NCBI GenBank assembly: GCA_910575815.1
Contig: CAJTFN010000009.1
Span: forward strand, 1 to 64,000
DNA from: Oscillospiraceae bacterium
GTDB taxonomy: Bacteria > Bacillota > Clostridia > Oscillospirales > Oscillospiraceae
Length of the DNA: 64,000 nucleotides
Direction: 5' to 3'
Shown: piece after piece, positions 21,691 to 30,173 of the stretch
How positions within the stretch are numbered: position 1 is the stretch's first letter
Layout: each line of letters begins with the position of its first letter
The notes under the pieces: model-generated
The model's database searches: none
Seen by the model: the letters and a program-made list of their open reading frames with translations, nothing else
What the model was told of the DNA's origin: nothing
Made by a program: the position numbers and the translations under genes

Positions 21691-22362
21691 TCAAGATTCC
21701 GTCTCTTCCTGCCGCGCCAGCTCCGCCGCCACATCCGCCAACAGCCTTTCCCAGGCATCCGGGTGGTCCACGTAGTACAGCGGACACGGCTTCCCCGACA
21801 CGTCGTAGTGCCGGATGACGTCCCGCACCGGGTCCAGACGGAATTCCCGGCAGAGCCACGCCGTCAGCTCCGCCACCCGCCGGTAGGCGGCAGGACCGTA
21901 CTCCCCGGTTTCGTCCGGGTGGCAGACCTCGATAGACACGGTGTCCCCGTTTCGGCTGTTCGAGGCATAGGCGATCTCCGTCAGGGGAACGCACTGGAGA
22001 ACCTCTCCCTCCAGGCCTACGATGAAGTGGCTGGAGGCGTAAATTTCCAGGGCCCCGTCCGCCAGGGAGTTGAAGTAGTTCCGGTTGGCCTGGGCGGTGG
22101 TGCCGGGGTTGCCTACGTAGTGCAGGACTATGGCGTTCACCCTTTTCAGAGGCTCCCCGGGACGGGACCACTCGTTTTCGTCCAGCAGGTCCCGGGTTAC
22201 GTAAGACGGAAGCTTTGCCTCTACCTCCGCCGGAGAGGGACGGCGGAGGTAGAGGCGGACGGCGGCTGTGAGAATCACAGCCACCGTCAGCAGCGCCAGC
22301 ACGGCGCAGAGCAGAAGAAATTTCAGACGTTCGTCCGTTTGGGGGTCATCACGCCGGCCCAT
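21691..22362 (-). CDS. Membrane-anchored N-acetylmuramoyl-L-alanine amidase (amidase_2)
   Basis: A 223-residue protein from ATG 22362 after GAGGAGG, overlapping the permease stop by 14 bases. A cytoplasmic start leads into one transmembrane helix (LKFLLLCAVLALLTVAVILT). The outside domain is a PGRP/amidase_2 fold with VNAIVLHYVGNPGT (Zn His), SSHFIVGLEGEVLQCVP, SIEVCHPDETG and IRHYDVSGKPCPL (Zn His and catalytic region). It cleaves the glycan-peptide bond of peptidoglycan. It ends the GntR/ABC operon, suggesting a cell-envelope response unit. Confidence 0.85.
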   Translation of the reverse strand: MGRRDDPQTDERLKFLLLCAVLALLTVAVILTAAVRLYLRRPSPAEVEAKLPSYVTRDLLDENEWSRPGEPLKRVNAIVLHYVGNPGTTAQANRNYFNSLADGALEIYASSHFIVGLEGEVLQCVPLTEIAYASNSRNGDTVSIEVCHPDETGEYGPAAYRRVAELTAWLCREFRLDPVRDVIRHYDVSGKPCPLYYVDHPDAWERLLADVAAELARQEETES

Positions 22363-24388
22363 GCATTGCCTCCTCGGGATAGACGACGGCGCTGCCGGCG
22401 GAAACATAAGGGCCGTCGGAGGGACTGTCGTAGGGGACGTCGGAGGGGTATTGCTGGGCTTGCTGGGCGCCGTGCTCCGCCATGGTCAAGAGCTTATGCG
22501 TCCCGTCCAGAACTCCCATGTCCTCCAGGGCCTTCACGGTCTCCGTGCAGTACACCGAGATGCCGAAGGAGACGGTTCGGCTATAGGTGCGGTGCTTACC
22601 CTCCTCCAATTTGGTAACGGTGTAGTTGAGCGTCAGGTCGCCGAAATAGGCGATGTTGTGATAGGCGTTTTCGTCAGGCATCAGATTGGTGAGCAGAACG
22701 GTCTTTCCGAAGTGACCCGCCTGGATGTCCCGCCGGACGGCGGTCTCCAGGGCCTTCGCCTGCTCCGGGAGCAGATCCGAGCCGTAGATCTCCTGGGTCT
22801 GTGTGTCGTAAACATCCCCCACATAGCCGCCGGTGAGACGGATTTCGTTTTGGAGGTCGTCGGAATAGCCGAAGGGATGGGAGAGAATTCCGAAGATGTT
22901 GTCCTCCTGGACGACGGGGTCCGTCAGCACGCCCTGGAGCCGGATCAGGGCGTCGGATTCCTCCAGAAGCTCCGGGGTGAATCGCAGGTCATAGCTCCGC
23001 CAGGCGGTGCGCCGGCCGTTTTGGCGGTAGGTCAGATACACATGGGCATAGTGCTTCTCGCCTCTGCTGTCGTCCAGCACGTCCTTCTCGGCGATGATGG
23101 CGGCCTGGCAGTCCAGGACCTTCTGAATGGTGGCTTTGTCCGCCAGGGTGGCGCCCAGGCTCCGCCCATAGGGGCCGGAGACATAAAGGGAGAGGCTCTC
23201 CAGCGAGTCCGCCTCGGGAAGCCAGCTCTCCACCCCGGCGGGGTCCGCCGCCACGGTGAAGCAGAGGATCAGGGCCGCCGCCGCAGTGGCCAGCGCGCCC
23301 GGGAGGGAGTTCTGAAAGACCCGGAGGGACTTCACCAGCAGCATGGAGGCGATGTAGTACCCGACGACTCCCGCCACGGCCATGCAGGTGGCCATATAGA
23401 CGGGGTTGGCGATGGAGCCGGACTCCAGAGAGGAAAAGAGGACGCCGTAGAGCAGTATCCCGCCTGCGGCGGCGGCGCACAGGGCCACGCCGTAACGGAA
23501 GATGGGCTTCATCCAGCCCACGGCCACCACGTCCCCGGCGCTCTCGCTCCGGCGGCGGCGGTACAGCGCCCAGGCCAGGGCCAGCAGGACCGCGCCCACC
23601 AGGGCGTAGACCAGGAGCAGATACCCGTTTGAAAGCTCCACGGCGGTGGGCACGCCGTTGTCTATCCAGCCGTCGGGGGTGCTGGTGGTCTGATAGGTGA
23701 CGTCGGGATGGAGCCTGCGGGTCAGGTAAATGGTGGGGCTGAGGAATTCGATCACGCCCTCGTTGACGAAGCCCACGCCGAAGTAGAAGGCCGCCATCAG
23801 TTGGGAGACCAGCCACTCCGCCCCCGTGGCCAGGAAGTGAAAAATGAAGTAGAACGCCGCGAAGGCGAAGGGGTTGCCGGTGAGGAAAACGACGAGGGTG
23901 GCCGAGGCGAAGTAGAAGAAGCTGTCCGCCAGGACGCCCAGGATGGTCACCAGGATGCCCACCGGCTCGAACAGTCCGAAGACCAGGGAGACCAGAATCA
24001 CCAGCGCCCCGGTGACGGCGTAGGGAATGAGCATCATGCTGAGGCCCGAGAGCGCGTTGGTGACGAAGAGGCCCTTCCGAGTGACGGGCAGGGAGTGCAT
24101 CATTCCTACGCTCCGGGGGTTGTACAGCCAGCCCCACACCGCCAGGGCGCAGAGGGCCGCGTAGAGCAGGGAGATCGTGGGCACGAAATAGCAGAGGGCG
24201 ACATAACAGGAGTGGGTAAACTCCAGGGGATGCCCGCCGAAGCCGGCGAAACGGTCTTCCACGAGGATCATGAACAGCGCCAGGGGAATCAGCGCCCCCA
24301 GCGCGGACGCGCCGCCCCACAGGGGCCAGAACCGGGTGAGGTTCTTCTTGAACAGCGTGGGGTTAAAGTACGATGTCTTTGACCGCAT
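22349..24388 (-). CDS. ABC transporter permease (YtrC/D-like)
   Basis: A 679-residue membrane protein with about 8-10 helices in the first 400 residues and a large soluble C-terminal part (about 420-679). GMMHSLPVTRKGLFVTNAL near residues 95-115 is typical of ABC-2-type permeases of the Ytr/BcrA-like group. Its start overlaps the ATPase stop by 26 bases. The substrate is unknown. Ytr-type systems respond to cell-wall antibiotics or export lipids or peptides. The long soluble tail may be extracellular. Confidence 0.75.
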   Translation of the reverse strand: MRSKTSYFNPTLFKKNLTRFWPLWGGASALGALIPLALFMILVEDRFAGFGGHPLEFTHSCYVALCYFVPTISLLYAALCALAVWGWLYNPRSVGMMHSLPVTRKGLFVTNALSGLSMMLIPYAVTGALVILVSLVFGLFEPVGILVTILGVLADSFFYFASATLVVFLTGNPFAFAAFYFIFHFLATGAEWLVSQLMAAFYFGVGFVNEGVIEFLSPTIYLTRRLHPDVTYQTTSTPDGWIDNGVPTAVELSNGYLLLVYALVGAVLLALAWALYRRRRSESAGDVVAVGWMKPIFRYGVALCAAAAGGILLYGVLFSSLESGSIANPVYMATCMAVAGVVGYYIASMLLVKSLRVFQNSLPGALATAAAALILCFTVAADPAGVESWLPEADSLESLSLYVSGPYGRSLGATLADKATIQKVLDCQAAIIAEKDVLDDSRGEKHYAHVYLTYRQNGRRTAWRSYDLRFTPELLEESDALIRLQGVLTDPVVQEDNIFGILSHPFGYSDDLQNEIRLTGGYVGDVYDTQTQEIYGSDLLPEQAKALETAVRRDIQAGHFGKTVLLTNLMPDENAYHNIAYFGDLTLNYTVTKLEEGKHRTYSRTVSFGISVYCTETVKALEDMGVLDGTHKLLTMAEHGAQQAQQYPSDVPYDSPSDGPYVSAGSAVVYPEEAMHGPA

Positions 24389-25256
24389 AGTCGGCGCCTC
24401 CTAACTCGTAGATGAAAATTTCTTCCAGCGTCAGCGGCACGGCGTCCACCAGCATGGGCTCGTAGACCGCCAGGCGGTTTTGGGCCTCCGCCGCGCTCAT
24501 GCGCATAATCAGGGTGTGGATGCGCCCTATGTGAGAGGCGTGGAGGACGTTCAGGTCCTCCGGCACACCGCCGCCGTCCTTAAAGACGACTTGCAGCTTC
24601 ACCATGTTGTCCTGCAATTGGGCCAGGGACCGTTCCAACAGCACCTTCCCGTGGTCCAGAATACCCACGTGGTCGCAGACGTCCTCCAGCTCCCGGAGGT
24701 TGTGGGAGGAGACCAGCACCGTGGTCCCCCGCTGGGCCACGTCCCCCAGGACCAGGGACCAGACCTGCCGCCGCATGACGGGGTCCAGGCCGTCCACCGG
24801 TTCGTCCAGTACCAGATAGTCCGGCATGGCGCTGAGGGTCAGCCAGAAGGCGGCCTGCTTCTGCATGCCCTTGCTGAGGCGGCGGAGGGGACGCTTCTCG
24901 TCGATCTGGAAGATCTCCTTCAGCTTCTCGTAGCGCTCCATGGAAAAGCTGGGATAGAAGCCCCGGTAAAACCGGCACATGTCCCGGAGGGAGGCCTGGG
25001 GGAAGTAATACCAGTCGTCGGCGATGGCGGCCACCCGGGATTTCAGGACCTCGTTCTCCCAGACGGGCTGTCCGTCAATGGCGAGGTCGCCCTCGTCCTG
25101 GCGGTAGATGCCGGTGAGGCAGCGAATGAGGGTGGACTTCCCCGCGCCGTTGGGGCCCACCAGACCGTAAACGCACCCGGCGGGAACCGACAGGGTCGTG
25201 CCGTCCAGGGCGGTGAATCCGTCGAAGCGTTTGACGGTGTCTTGAACTTGAATCAT
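24363..25256 (-). CDS. ABC transporter ATP-binding protein
   Basis: A 297-residue protein. Walker A is GPNGAGKS (residues 34-41), the signature is LSKGMQKQ, Walker B is YLVLDEP and the switch His is in VSSHNL. The C-terminal 90 residues are an accessory domain, as in BcrA/YtrB-like ATPases. The start overlaps the GntR stop by 4 bases. It powers the permease encoded next. Confidence 0.92.
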   Translation of the reverse strand: MIQVQDTVKRFDGFTALDGTTLSVPAGCVYGLVGPNGAGKSTLIRCLTGIYRQDEGDLAIDGQPVWENEVLKSRVAAIADDWYYFPQASLRDMCRFYRGFYPSFSMERYEKLKEIFQIDEKRPLRRLSKGMQKQAAFWLTLSAMPDYLVLDEPVDGLDPVMRRQVWSLVLGDVAQRGTTVLVSSHNLRELEDVCDHVGILDHGKVLLERSLAQLQDNMVKLQVVFKDGGGVPEDLNVLHASHIGRIHTLIMRMSAAEAQNRLAVYEPMLVDAVPLTLEEIFIYELGGADYAVKDIVL

Positions 25257-25648
25257 CGTGTTTCCTCCTTCCGGTCCCCGGCGGGGGTCCCGCCGGATGG
25301 CTCTTCGAGAAGAGCCATCAGCTCCTCCTGTGAGACGCCGAGGTAGCGTAGCTCCGCCATTAGCTCCCGGGTCTTCTCCCAGAGCTCCCGGCGGCGGGAT
25401 TCGTCGGCTCCGGGGTCCCCGGTGGCGAAGCTGCCCTTGCCGGGGACGGAATAGATGTAGCCCTCTCCCTCCAGCTCGTTATAGGCCCGCTGGATGGTGT
25501 TGGGGTTGATGGAGAGCTGGGTCGCCAGAGACCGGACCGACGGGAGTTTTTCGTCGGTTCCGATGGCCCCGGTGACGATCAGCTTGCGGAGCCCGTCCTT
25601 GATCTGTTCGTAAATGGGGCGGGAGTCCCGGTAATTGAGGCTGATCAC
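25253..25648 (-). CDS. GntR-family regulator, YtrA subfamily
   Basis: A 131-residue protein. Residues 6-72 are a GntR winged helix (IYEQIKDGLRKLIVTGAIGT, KLPSVRSLATQLSINPNTIQ, YNELEGEGYIYSVPGKGSF). The short C-terminal tail with no large effector domain marks the YtrA group, which represses adjacent ABC genes. The operator candidate at 25696-25729 covers its promoter. It heads the four-gene operon and likely represses it. Confidence 0.9.
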   Translation of the reverse strand: MISLNYRDSRPIYEQIKDGLRKLIVTGAIGTDEKLPSVRSLATQLSINPNTIQRAYNELEGEGYIYSVPGKGSFATGDPGADESRRRELWEKTRELMAELRYLGVSQEELMALLEEPSGGTPAGDRKEETR

Positions 25649-25695
25649 CGCATACCTTCCCTTCTGCGGCGGTTACGCCGCTGCTTTGATGGTGA

Positions 25696-25745
25696 ACTGT
25701 ATTAACTGTATTAAGAAAATTAACACAGTATGACGGCTTTGTCAA
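25696..25745 (-). promoter_or_regulatory. Promoter and operator of the GntR/ABC operon
   Basis: ACTGTATTAA occurs twice in tandem (25696-25705 and 25705-25714), with an inverted near copy TTAACACAGT (25720-25729). The last two form a dyad with 9 of 10 matching positions. On the minus strand TTGACA (25745-25740), a 17-base spacer and TAATTT (25722-25717) place the -10 box inside the dyad. This fits YtrA-type autorepression. Confidence 0.75.
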
Positions 25746-25798
25746 GGGGAAATTAGAGAGCCTGCCGCCGCTTTGCGTTTCCTCTGCCGCCGGAGGAA

Positions 25799-25831
25799 GA
25801 AAAGGAGCCGTTATCCGTGGAGGATAACGGC
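25799..25831 (-). terminator. Terminator after the broken XRE gene
   Basis: GCCGTTATCC (25807-25816) and GGATAACGGC (25822-25831) form a perfect 10-base stem. On the minus strand it is followed by TCCTTTTC. Confidence 0.7.
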
Positions 25832-25851
25832 CCTTTGGAAACGGCTGGATT

Positions 25852-26052
25852 TCAGAAGTAGAAGAGCTCTTCGAATTTTTTGTCCAGGGCGACGCACAAG
25901 ACCGGCACCAATTTGGCGGTGGGGCTGAACTGCCCGGTTTCATATGGAGCGGATGGTGTTGCGGGACACGCCGGCCAGCTCCGCCAGCTGGCCGTGGGAG
26001 AGCTTCCGCTGGGCCCGGGCCTCCTTGAGGCGGTTTTTTAGGCGAGTTCCAA
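25852..26052 (-). pseudogene. XRE-family regulator broken by two frameshifts
   Basis: Minus-strand reading from TTG 26052 gives Leu-Glu-Leu, then five extra bases (GCCTA) shift the frame. The next frame reads NRLKEARAQRKLSHGQLAEL and AGVSRNTIRSI, an XRE helix-turn-helix, and hits TGA because of one extra base. The third frame continues ETGQFSPTAKLVPVLCVALD and ends KKFEELFYF. Joined together these give one continuous regulator of about 65 residues, of the type paired with the membrane gene upstream. It is a pseudogene. Confidence 0.8.
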
Positions 26053-26064
26053 GCCGTCACCGCC

Positions 26065-26382
26065 TTACAGGACCGCAGACGGCGGGAGCAGGGAATAAAG
26101 GTGGCACGTGGAGAGGAGGAGTACCAGGGCTTTGTAAACAATGGCCATGAGCAGCCCGTGCCTGCGGCGAAGACGCCGGTATTTCACCCGGAAGGTGGTC
26201 ATGTGCGCGCGGAAAGCGAGGAACCATATGCCCCAATGGATGCCGCCGCCGGTGACCAGCTGGGCCAGGAAGAAAACGGTGGCAAGGACCAGCCTGACTG
26301 TGGCCGCGCCGGCGATGGCCTGCTTCAAGATCTCCTGCTCATAGATGCCTTGACTCCGGAGCTCCGCCCGGCTTTTCTCCAA
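26065..26382 (-). CDS. DUF6442-like membrane protein, probably with a lost start
   Basis: A 105-residue frame from TTG 26382. It has two or three hydrophobic helices (LVLATVFFLAQLVTGGGIHW, then LLMAIVYKALVLLLSTC) and the typical head EKSRAELRSQGIYEQEIL. In frame upstream the sequence reads AGG AAC CGG GAA GAG GTT TTG after GGAGGGG. The expected start ATG (Met-Asn-Arg-Glu-Glu-Val-Leu-Glu) seems to have become AGG. With the frameshifted XRE gene behind it, the pair looks like a decaying unit. Weak initiation at TTG remains possible. Confidence 0.55.
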   Translation of the reverse strand: MEKSRAELRSQGIYEQEILKQAIAGAATVRLVLATVFFLAQLVTGGGIHWGIWFLAFRAHMTTFRVKYRRLRRRHGLLMAIVYKALVLLLSTCHLYSLLPPSAVL

Positions 26383-26565
26383 AACCTCTTCCCGGTTCCT
26401 CGAACCCCTCCTTCATAGAACTGCCAAGTTTTCTTTGCGGAGCCGAGGAAGGGTGGATTTCGGGGAAGCCTTAGAGGCGTCTGGGAAAGCGCCGCTTCCG
26501 GGAGGACGGTTTTTCCTGCCGGAGGGGCGGGAGGGAAATTCATAGTACAAAATTGAAGTAATTAG

Positions 26566-26594
26566 TTGATTCTTATTGGGAAACCTTGTATACT
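26566..26594 (+). promoter_or_regulatory. Promoter of serC
   Basis: TTGATT (26566-26571), 17-base spacer, TATACT (26589-26594). TTCATAGTACAA upstream (about 26539-26550) and TTGTATACTATGAA over the -10 box form an inverted repeat with a 2-base offset, which may be an operator. The rest of 26383-26658 shows nothing else. Confidence 0.7.
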
Positions 26595-26658
26595 ATGAAC
26601 AGCAAAGTGGCCCGGAAAGGGCCCCGCCATTGAAAATCAGAAGATGGAGGAAGCAAAC

Positions 26659-27747
26659 ATGAAATACGGCCGCACCTACAATTTCTCTGCCGGACCGGCC
26701 ATGATGCCGGAGCCCGTTTTGGAGGAGATCGCCGCTGAGATGATGAACTACCGCGGAAGCGGTATGTGCGTCATGGAGATGAGTCACCGTTCCAAGGTCT
26801 TCCAGCAGATTCGGGACGAGGCTGAGGCGGACCTCAGGAAGCTGATGGGGATTCCCGACAACTACAAGGTCCTCTTCATCCAGGGCGGCGGCACGGTCCA
26901 GTTCGCCATGGTGGCCATGAACCTGATGAAAAACGGCCTGGGCTGCTACGTAGAGACCGGTGCCTGGTCCAAGAAGGCCATCGCCGAGGCGAAGAAGTAC
27001 GGCGAGGTGAAGATCGTCGCCTCTTCCGCTGATAAAAACTTCTCCTATGTCCCCGACTGCTCCAAGCTGGATATCCCGGACAACGCGGATTATGTCTACA
27101 TCTGCGAAAACGAGACCATCAACGGCACCACCTTCTTCAACCTCCCCGACACCAAGGGCAAGGTCCTGGTCTCCGACCAGTCCAGCATGTTCCTCTCCCG
27201 GCCCTGCGACGTGAGCAAGTACGGCCTGATCTGGGGCGGCGTGCAGAAGAATGTGGGCCCCGCCGGCATGGCGGTGGTCATCATCCGGGAGGACCTGATC
27301 CGGGAGGACCTGCCCAAGTTCGTGCCCACCTATATGAGCTATAAGACTCACGCGGACAACGACTCCCTGTACAACACCCCCAACTGCTGGGCCATCTACT
27401 GCTGCGGCAAGGTGTTCAAGTATCTGCTGGACAATGGCGGACTGGAGGCCATGAACCAGCGCAACGAGGAGAAGGCGAAGATTCTCTATGACTTCCTGGA
27501 TCAGAGCAAGCTCTTCACTGGCGCCGTCCGGAAGGAGGACCGTTCCCTGATGAACGTGCCCTTCGTCACCCCCAGCAAGGACCAGGACGCGGAAGTGGTG
27601 GCCGCCACCAAGGCCGCGGGCTTTGACAATCTAAAGGGCCATAAGAGCGTCGGCGGTCTCCGGGCCTCCATCTATAACGCCATGCCCAAGGAGGGCGTGG
27701 AGGCTCTGGTGGATTTCCTGAAGAAGTACGAGGCGGAGCATAATTAA
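26659..27747 (+). CDS. serC: Phosphoserine aminotransferase
   Basis: A 362-residue PLP enzyme from ATG 26659 (RBS GGAGG). It begins KYGRTYNFSAGPAMMP, with FIQGGGTVQF for phosphate binding and the PLP lysine K197 in GGVQKNVGPAG. HKSVGGLRASIYNAMP near the end is typical of SerC. It converts 3-phosphohydroxypyruvate and glutamate to phosphoserine. It is followed by serA, giving two of the three serine-pathway steps. No serB is present in the window. Confidence 0.96.
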   Translation: MKYGRTYNFSAGPAMMPEPVLEEIAAEMMNYRGSGMCVMEMSHRSKVFQQIRDEAEADLRKLMGIPDNYKVLFIQGGGTVQFAMVAMNLMKNGLGCYVETGAWSKKAIAEAKKYGEVKIVASSADKNFSYVPDCSKLDIPDNADYVYICENETINGTTFFNLPDTKGKVLVSDQSSMFLSRPCDVSKYGLIWGGVQKNVGPAGMAVVIIREDLIREDLPKFVPTYMSYKTHADNDSLYNTPNCWAIYCCGKVFKYLLDNGGLEAMNQRNEEKAKILYDFLDQSKLFTGAVRKEDRSLMNVPFVTPSKDQDAEVVAATKAAGFDNLKGHKSVGGLRASIYNAMPKEGVEALVDFLKKYEAEHN

Positions 27748-28000
27748 GAGGGGACTTCGTCCCTCCGTCAGATTCCCCCTTACCAGTCTTCGGATTGGTG
27801 CTGCCGCCCAAGGCGGCTGGAGTCGAGGAATTTCTGTGACGCGCATGGCGTCGCAAAAATGATTTGAATTTCTTTCTCCACAAAGCGGAGAAGCCGGGGG
27901 GCGCGCCCCCCCTGGACCCCCTTCCGGGTTGCCGGACACGCCTGTCCCCCAATGGGCGTAGAGAAGACGACGGCGGCGCCCCTGGGGTGCGCCGCGAAAA
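27748..28000. repeat. Hairpin-dense spacer between serC and serA
   Basis: About 250 bases hold at least seven short hairpins in a row: GAGGGGAC/GTCCCTC, CCAGTC-TTCG-GATTGG (27783-27798), GCCGCC-CAA-GGCGGC (27803-27817), GACGC/GCGTC (27838-27852), TTCTCC/GGAGAA (about 27873-27891), GGGGGGCGCGCCCCCC (about 27896-27911) and GCGGCGC/GCGCCGC (about 27971-27997). No reading frame of interest is present. It may be a mosaic repeat, and it must be transcribed if serC and serA form one operon. Confidence 0.7.
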
Positions 28001-28020
28001 AAGAAAGGGGTACAACGATT

Positions 28021-28929
28021 ATGTCTATGAGAGTTTTGGTTACCGATGGTATGGATGCTTCCGCTATTGAGAAGCTGCGGAACGACGGCCACGAGGTGGT
28101 GGAGCAATTCTACGAGCCCGACGCCTTGGGCGCCGCCCTGCGGGAGTTTGACGCCGTCATCATCCGCTCCGCCACGAAGATCAAGGAGCCTCAGATTGAC
28201 GCCGCCAAGGGCAGCCGCCTGAAGCTCATCGTCCGGGCGGGCGTCGGCGTGGACAACATCGCCGTGAAGTACGCCGAGGAGGCGGGCATCGCCGTGAAGA
28301 ACACGCCCCGGGCCTCCTCCAACGCCGTGGCGGAACTGGCTATGGCTCTCCTCTTCTCCTGTGCCCGGAATATCTCCATCGCCGGGCACACCATGCGGGA
28401 GAACCAGTGGGAGAAGAAGGCCTATTCCAAGGGCTTTGAGCTGGCCGGAAAGACGGCGGGCGTCATTGGCTACGGCCGCATCGGCCAGATGGTGGGAGCC
28501 AAGTGTCAGGCGTTGGGCATGAACGTCCTCTCCACCGTCCATCGGAACAAGCCCGAGGGCTGCGAGTGCGAGACCATGAAGTTCGTCTCCATGGACGAAC
28601 TCCTGGCCGGGGCCGACATCCTCATCCTCTGTGCCCCCGGCGGAGACAAGGCTCTGGTGGACGGGGAGTCCCTGGGGAAGATGAAAGACGGCGTGGTCAT
28701 CATCAATGTCTCCCGGGGCAGCAATGTGGACGAGGCCGCCCTGCTGGACGGGCTGAACAGCGGCAAGGTCAAGGCCGCCGGCCTGGACGTGTGGATGAGC
28801 GAGAAGGACCCCAACTGGGCCCTGGCTCAGCACCCGGCGGTGAGCTGCACGCCTCACATCGGCGCGGGCACCAAGGAGGCGCAGAAGCGCATCGGCCTGG
28901 AACTGGTGGACATTATCGAGAACTTCTAA
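28021..28929 (+). CDS. serA: D-3-phosphoglycerate dehydrogenase (short form)
   Basis: A 302-residue protein from ATG 28021 after AAAGGGG. The D-2-hydroxyacid dehydrogenase fold has the NAD loop GYGRIG (150-155), catalytic Arg232 in NVSRGSNVDE, Glu261 and His279 in CTPHIGAG. It lacks the C-terminal ACT domain of long SerA, so it is probably not serine-inhibited through that domain. It catalyses the first committed step of serine synthesis. Linkage to serC fixes the assignment. Confidence 0.93.
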   Translation: MSMRVLVTDGMDASAIEKLRNDGHEVVEQFYEPDALGAALREFDAVIIRSATKIKEPQIDAAKGSRLKLIVRAGVGVDNIAVKYAEEAGIAVKNTPRASSNAVAELAMALLFSCARNISIAGHTMRENQWEKKAYSKGFELAGKTAGVIGYGRIGQMVGAKCQALGMNVLSTVHRNKPEGCECETMKFVSMDELLAGADILILCAPGGDKALVDGESLGKMKDGVVIINVSRGSNVDEAALLDGLNSGKVKAAGLDVWMSEKDPNWALAQHPAVSCTPHIGAGTKEAQKRIGLELVDIIENF

Positions 28930-28936
28930 ATCCGGA

Positions 28937-28972
28937 CCCCGCCCATTCGCAGGAATGGGCGGGGTATTTTTT
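28937..28972 (+). terminator. Terminator of serC-serA
   Basis: CCCCGCCCATTC (28937-28948) and GAATGGGCGGGG (28953-28964) form a perfect 12-base stem followed by TATTTTTT. Confidence 0.92.
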
Positions 28973-29188
28973 GGACGGATGGCGGTGCTTGAGACGGACC
29001 CGAAAGGGCCCGTTTTTTACCTTCGCCGCTTGCGCTTGAAGGGGCCGGGGACGGATTTCTGGAAACCGGCTCCGGCTTTCCAGGGAGTTGCGCTTTCCTC
29101 CGGCCAGCCCTGGCGGCCTTTTGCGAAGGGAGCAGATTCTGGGGACAGGATCCGACAGAAATTGTGCAACACAGACAAAAATCGCAAA

Positions 29189-29282
29189 CTTGTCCATCGA
29201 TATACAAGTGATTTTTGACAAAATCCACAAAAGTTTTCATGATATTTGCGAATTGAAGAAGCTGGGGAAAGAATGATATAGT
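29189..29282 (+). promoter_or_regulatory. Promoter and candidate FCD/GntR operator of the TRAP locus
   Basis: TTGAAG (29253-29258), 18-base spacer, TATAGT (29277-29282) is the likely promoter. Upstream, CTTGTCCATCGATATACAAG (29189-29208) is a palindrome with 8 of 10 matching pairs of the TTGT...ACAA kind bound by FadR/FCD regulators. The rest of the gap from 28973 shows nothing else. Confidence 0.55.
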
Positions 29283-29336
29283 TAGGTACGTCCAATGAGG
29301 AATGACCGATGTCTGTGAGGGGATGTCCTACAAGTC

Positions 29337-30068
29337 ATGGGAATTGTTGAAATCAAGAAAATAAACGTGGGGGAGCAGGTTTACCAGCAGATGAAGAACC
29401 AGATTCTCGCGGGGGAGTGGATGCCCGGGGAAAAGATTCCCTCGGAGCACATGCTGATGTCCATGTTCAGCGTCAGCCGGGGAACGGTGCGTCAGGCTGT
29501 GCAGAAGCTGGCTGGGGAGAACCTGATCGAGACCCGCCGGGGCGAAGGCTCCTTTGTCCGGGTGAACCGGCTGGTGGATTATTTCCGCCCGGCGTTCCTC
29601 TTCTCTGTGGACGCCCACGAGATGGAGGAAATCTATGCCTTCCGAAGCATGTTCGAAAGCGCCACCGCCGAGGTGGCGGCCCGGAAGGCCACGGAGGAGC
29701 AGGTCCGCCGGCTGGAGAAAAACTACCAGCGGATGCTGCGGGAAACGGACAATTACGAGCAGTATGTCCACACGGACCTGGAGTTTCACATGCTGGTCTG
29801 CGCCTGTACCCAAAACACCCTGGCGGCGCAGATCTACAACTCCTATGAGAACCTGATTGCCCCCTCCATCCTCCACACCACCCAGACCATTGGCGTAGGC
29901 AACGGCCTGAAATACCACAGCCTGCTGCTGGAGGCCATCCGGAACCGGGATCCGCAGAAAGCCCAGGCGGTGATGCGGGAGCACATGGAGAACAACCTCC
30001 GGCAGTTTAAAAAGCTGGCCGCCGGACAGGGAAGGGACGCGGCGGAGGGGGGAGGTGGCCCCGGATGA
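29337..30068 (+). CDS. FCD-domain GntR regulator of the TRAP transporter locus
   Basis: A 243-residue protein. Residues 8-75 are a GntR winged helix (VYQQMKNQILAGEWMPGEKI then LMSMFSVSRGTVRQAVQKL). Residues 95-225 are an FCD effector domain with the metal-binding pattern D and H in TDLEFHMLV, H in KYHSLLLEAI and H in MREHMENN. FCD regulators respond to organic or sugar acids. It lies directly upstream of dctQ on the same strand and likely senses the transported acid. Confidence 0.88.
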   Translation: MGIVEIKKINVGEQVYQQMKNQILAGEWMPGEKIPSEHMLMSMFSVSRGTVRQAVQKLAGENLIETRRGEGSFVRVNRLVDYFRPAFLFSVDAHEMEEIYAFRSMFESATAEVAARKATEEQVRRLEKNYQRMLRETDNYEQYVHTDLEFHMLVCACTQNTLAAQIYNSYENLIAPSILHTTQTIGVGNGLKYHSLLLEAIRNRDPQKAQAVMREHMENNLRQFKKLAAGQGRDAAEGGGGPG

Positions 30069-30173
30069 GCCGCCTATGGAGCCGGGACAAAGGGCTTTTG
30101 GAAGAGACCCGCTGGCGGGAGAAGGAACGCCCCCGGCGTATGCCGGGATTTGAGAGAGGTAGGAGTGATGCGT

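Noticed and set aside
22268..23632. Long plus-strand frame opposite the ABC permease
   Set aside because: No ribosome site, no family resemblance and a composition typical of antisense frames in GC-rich DNA.
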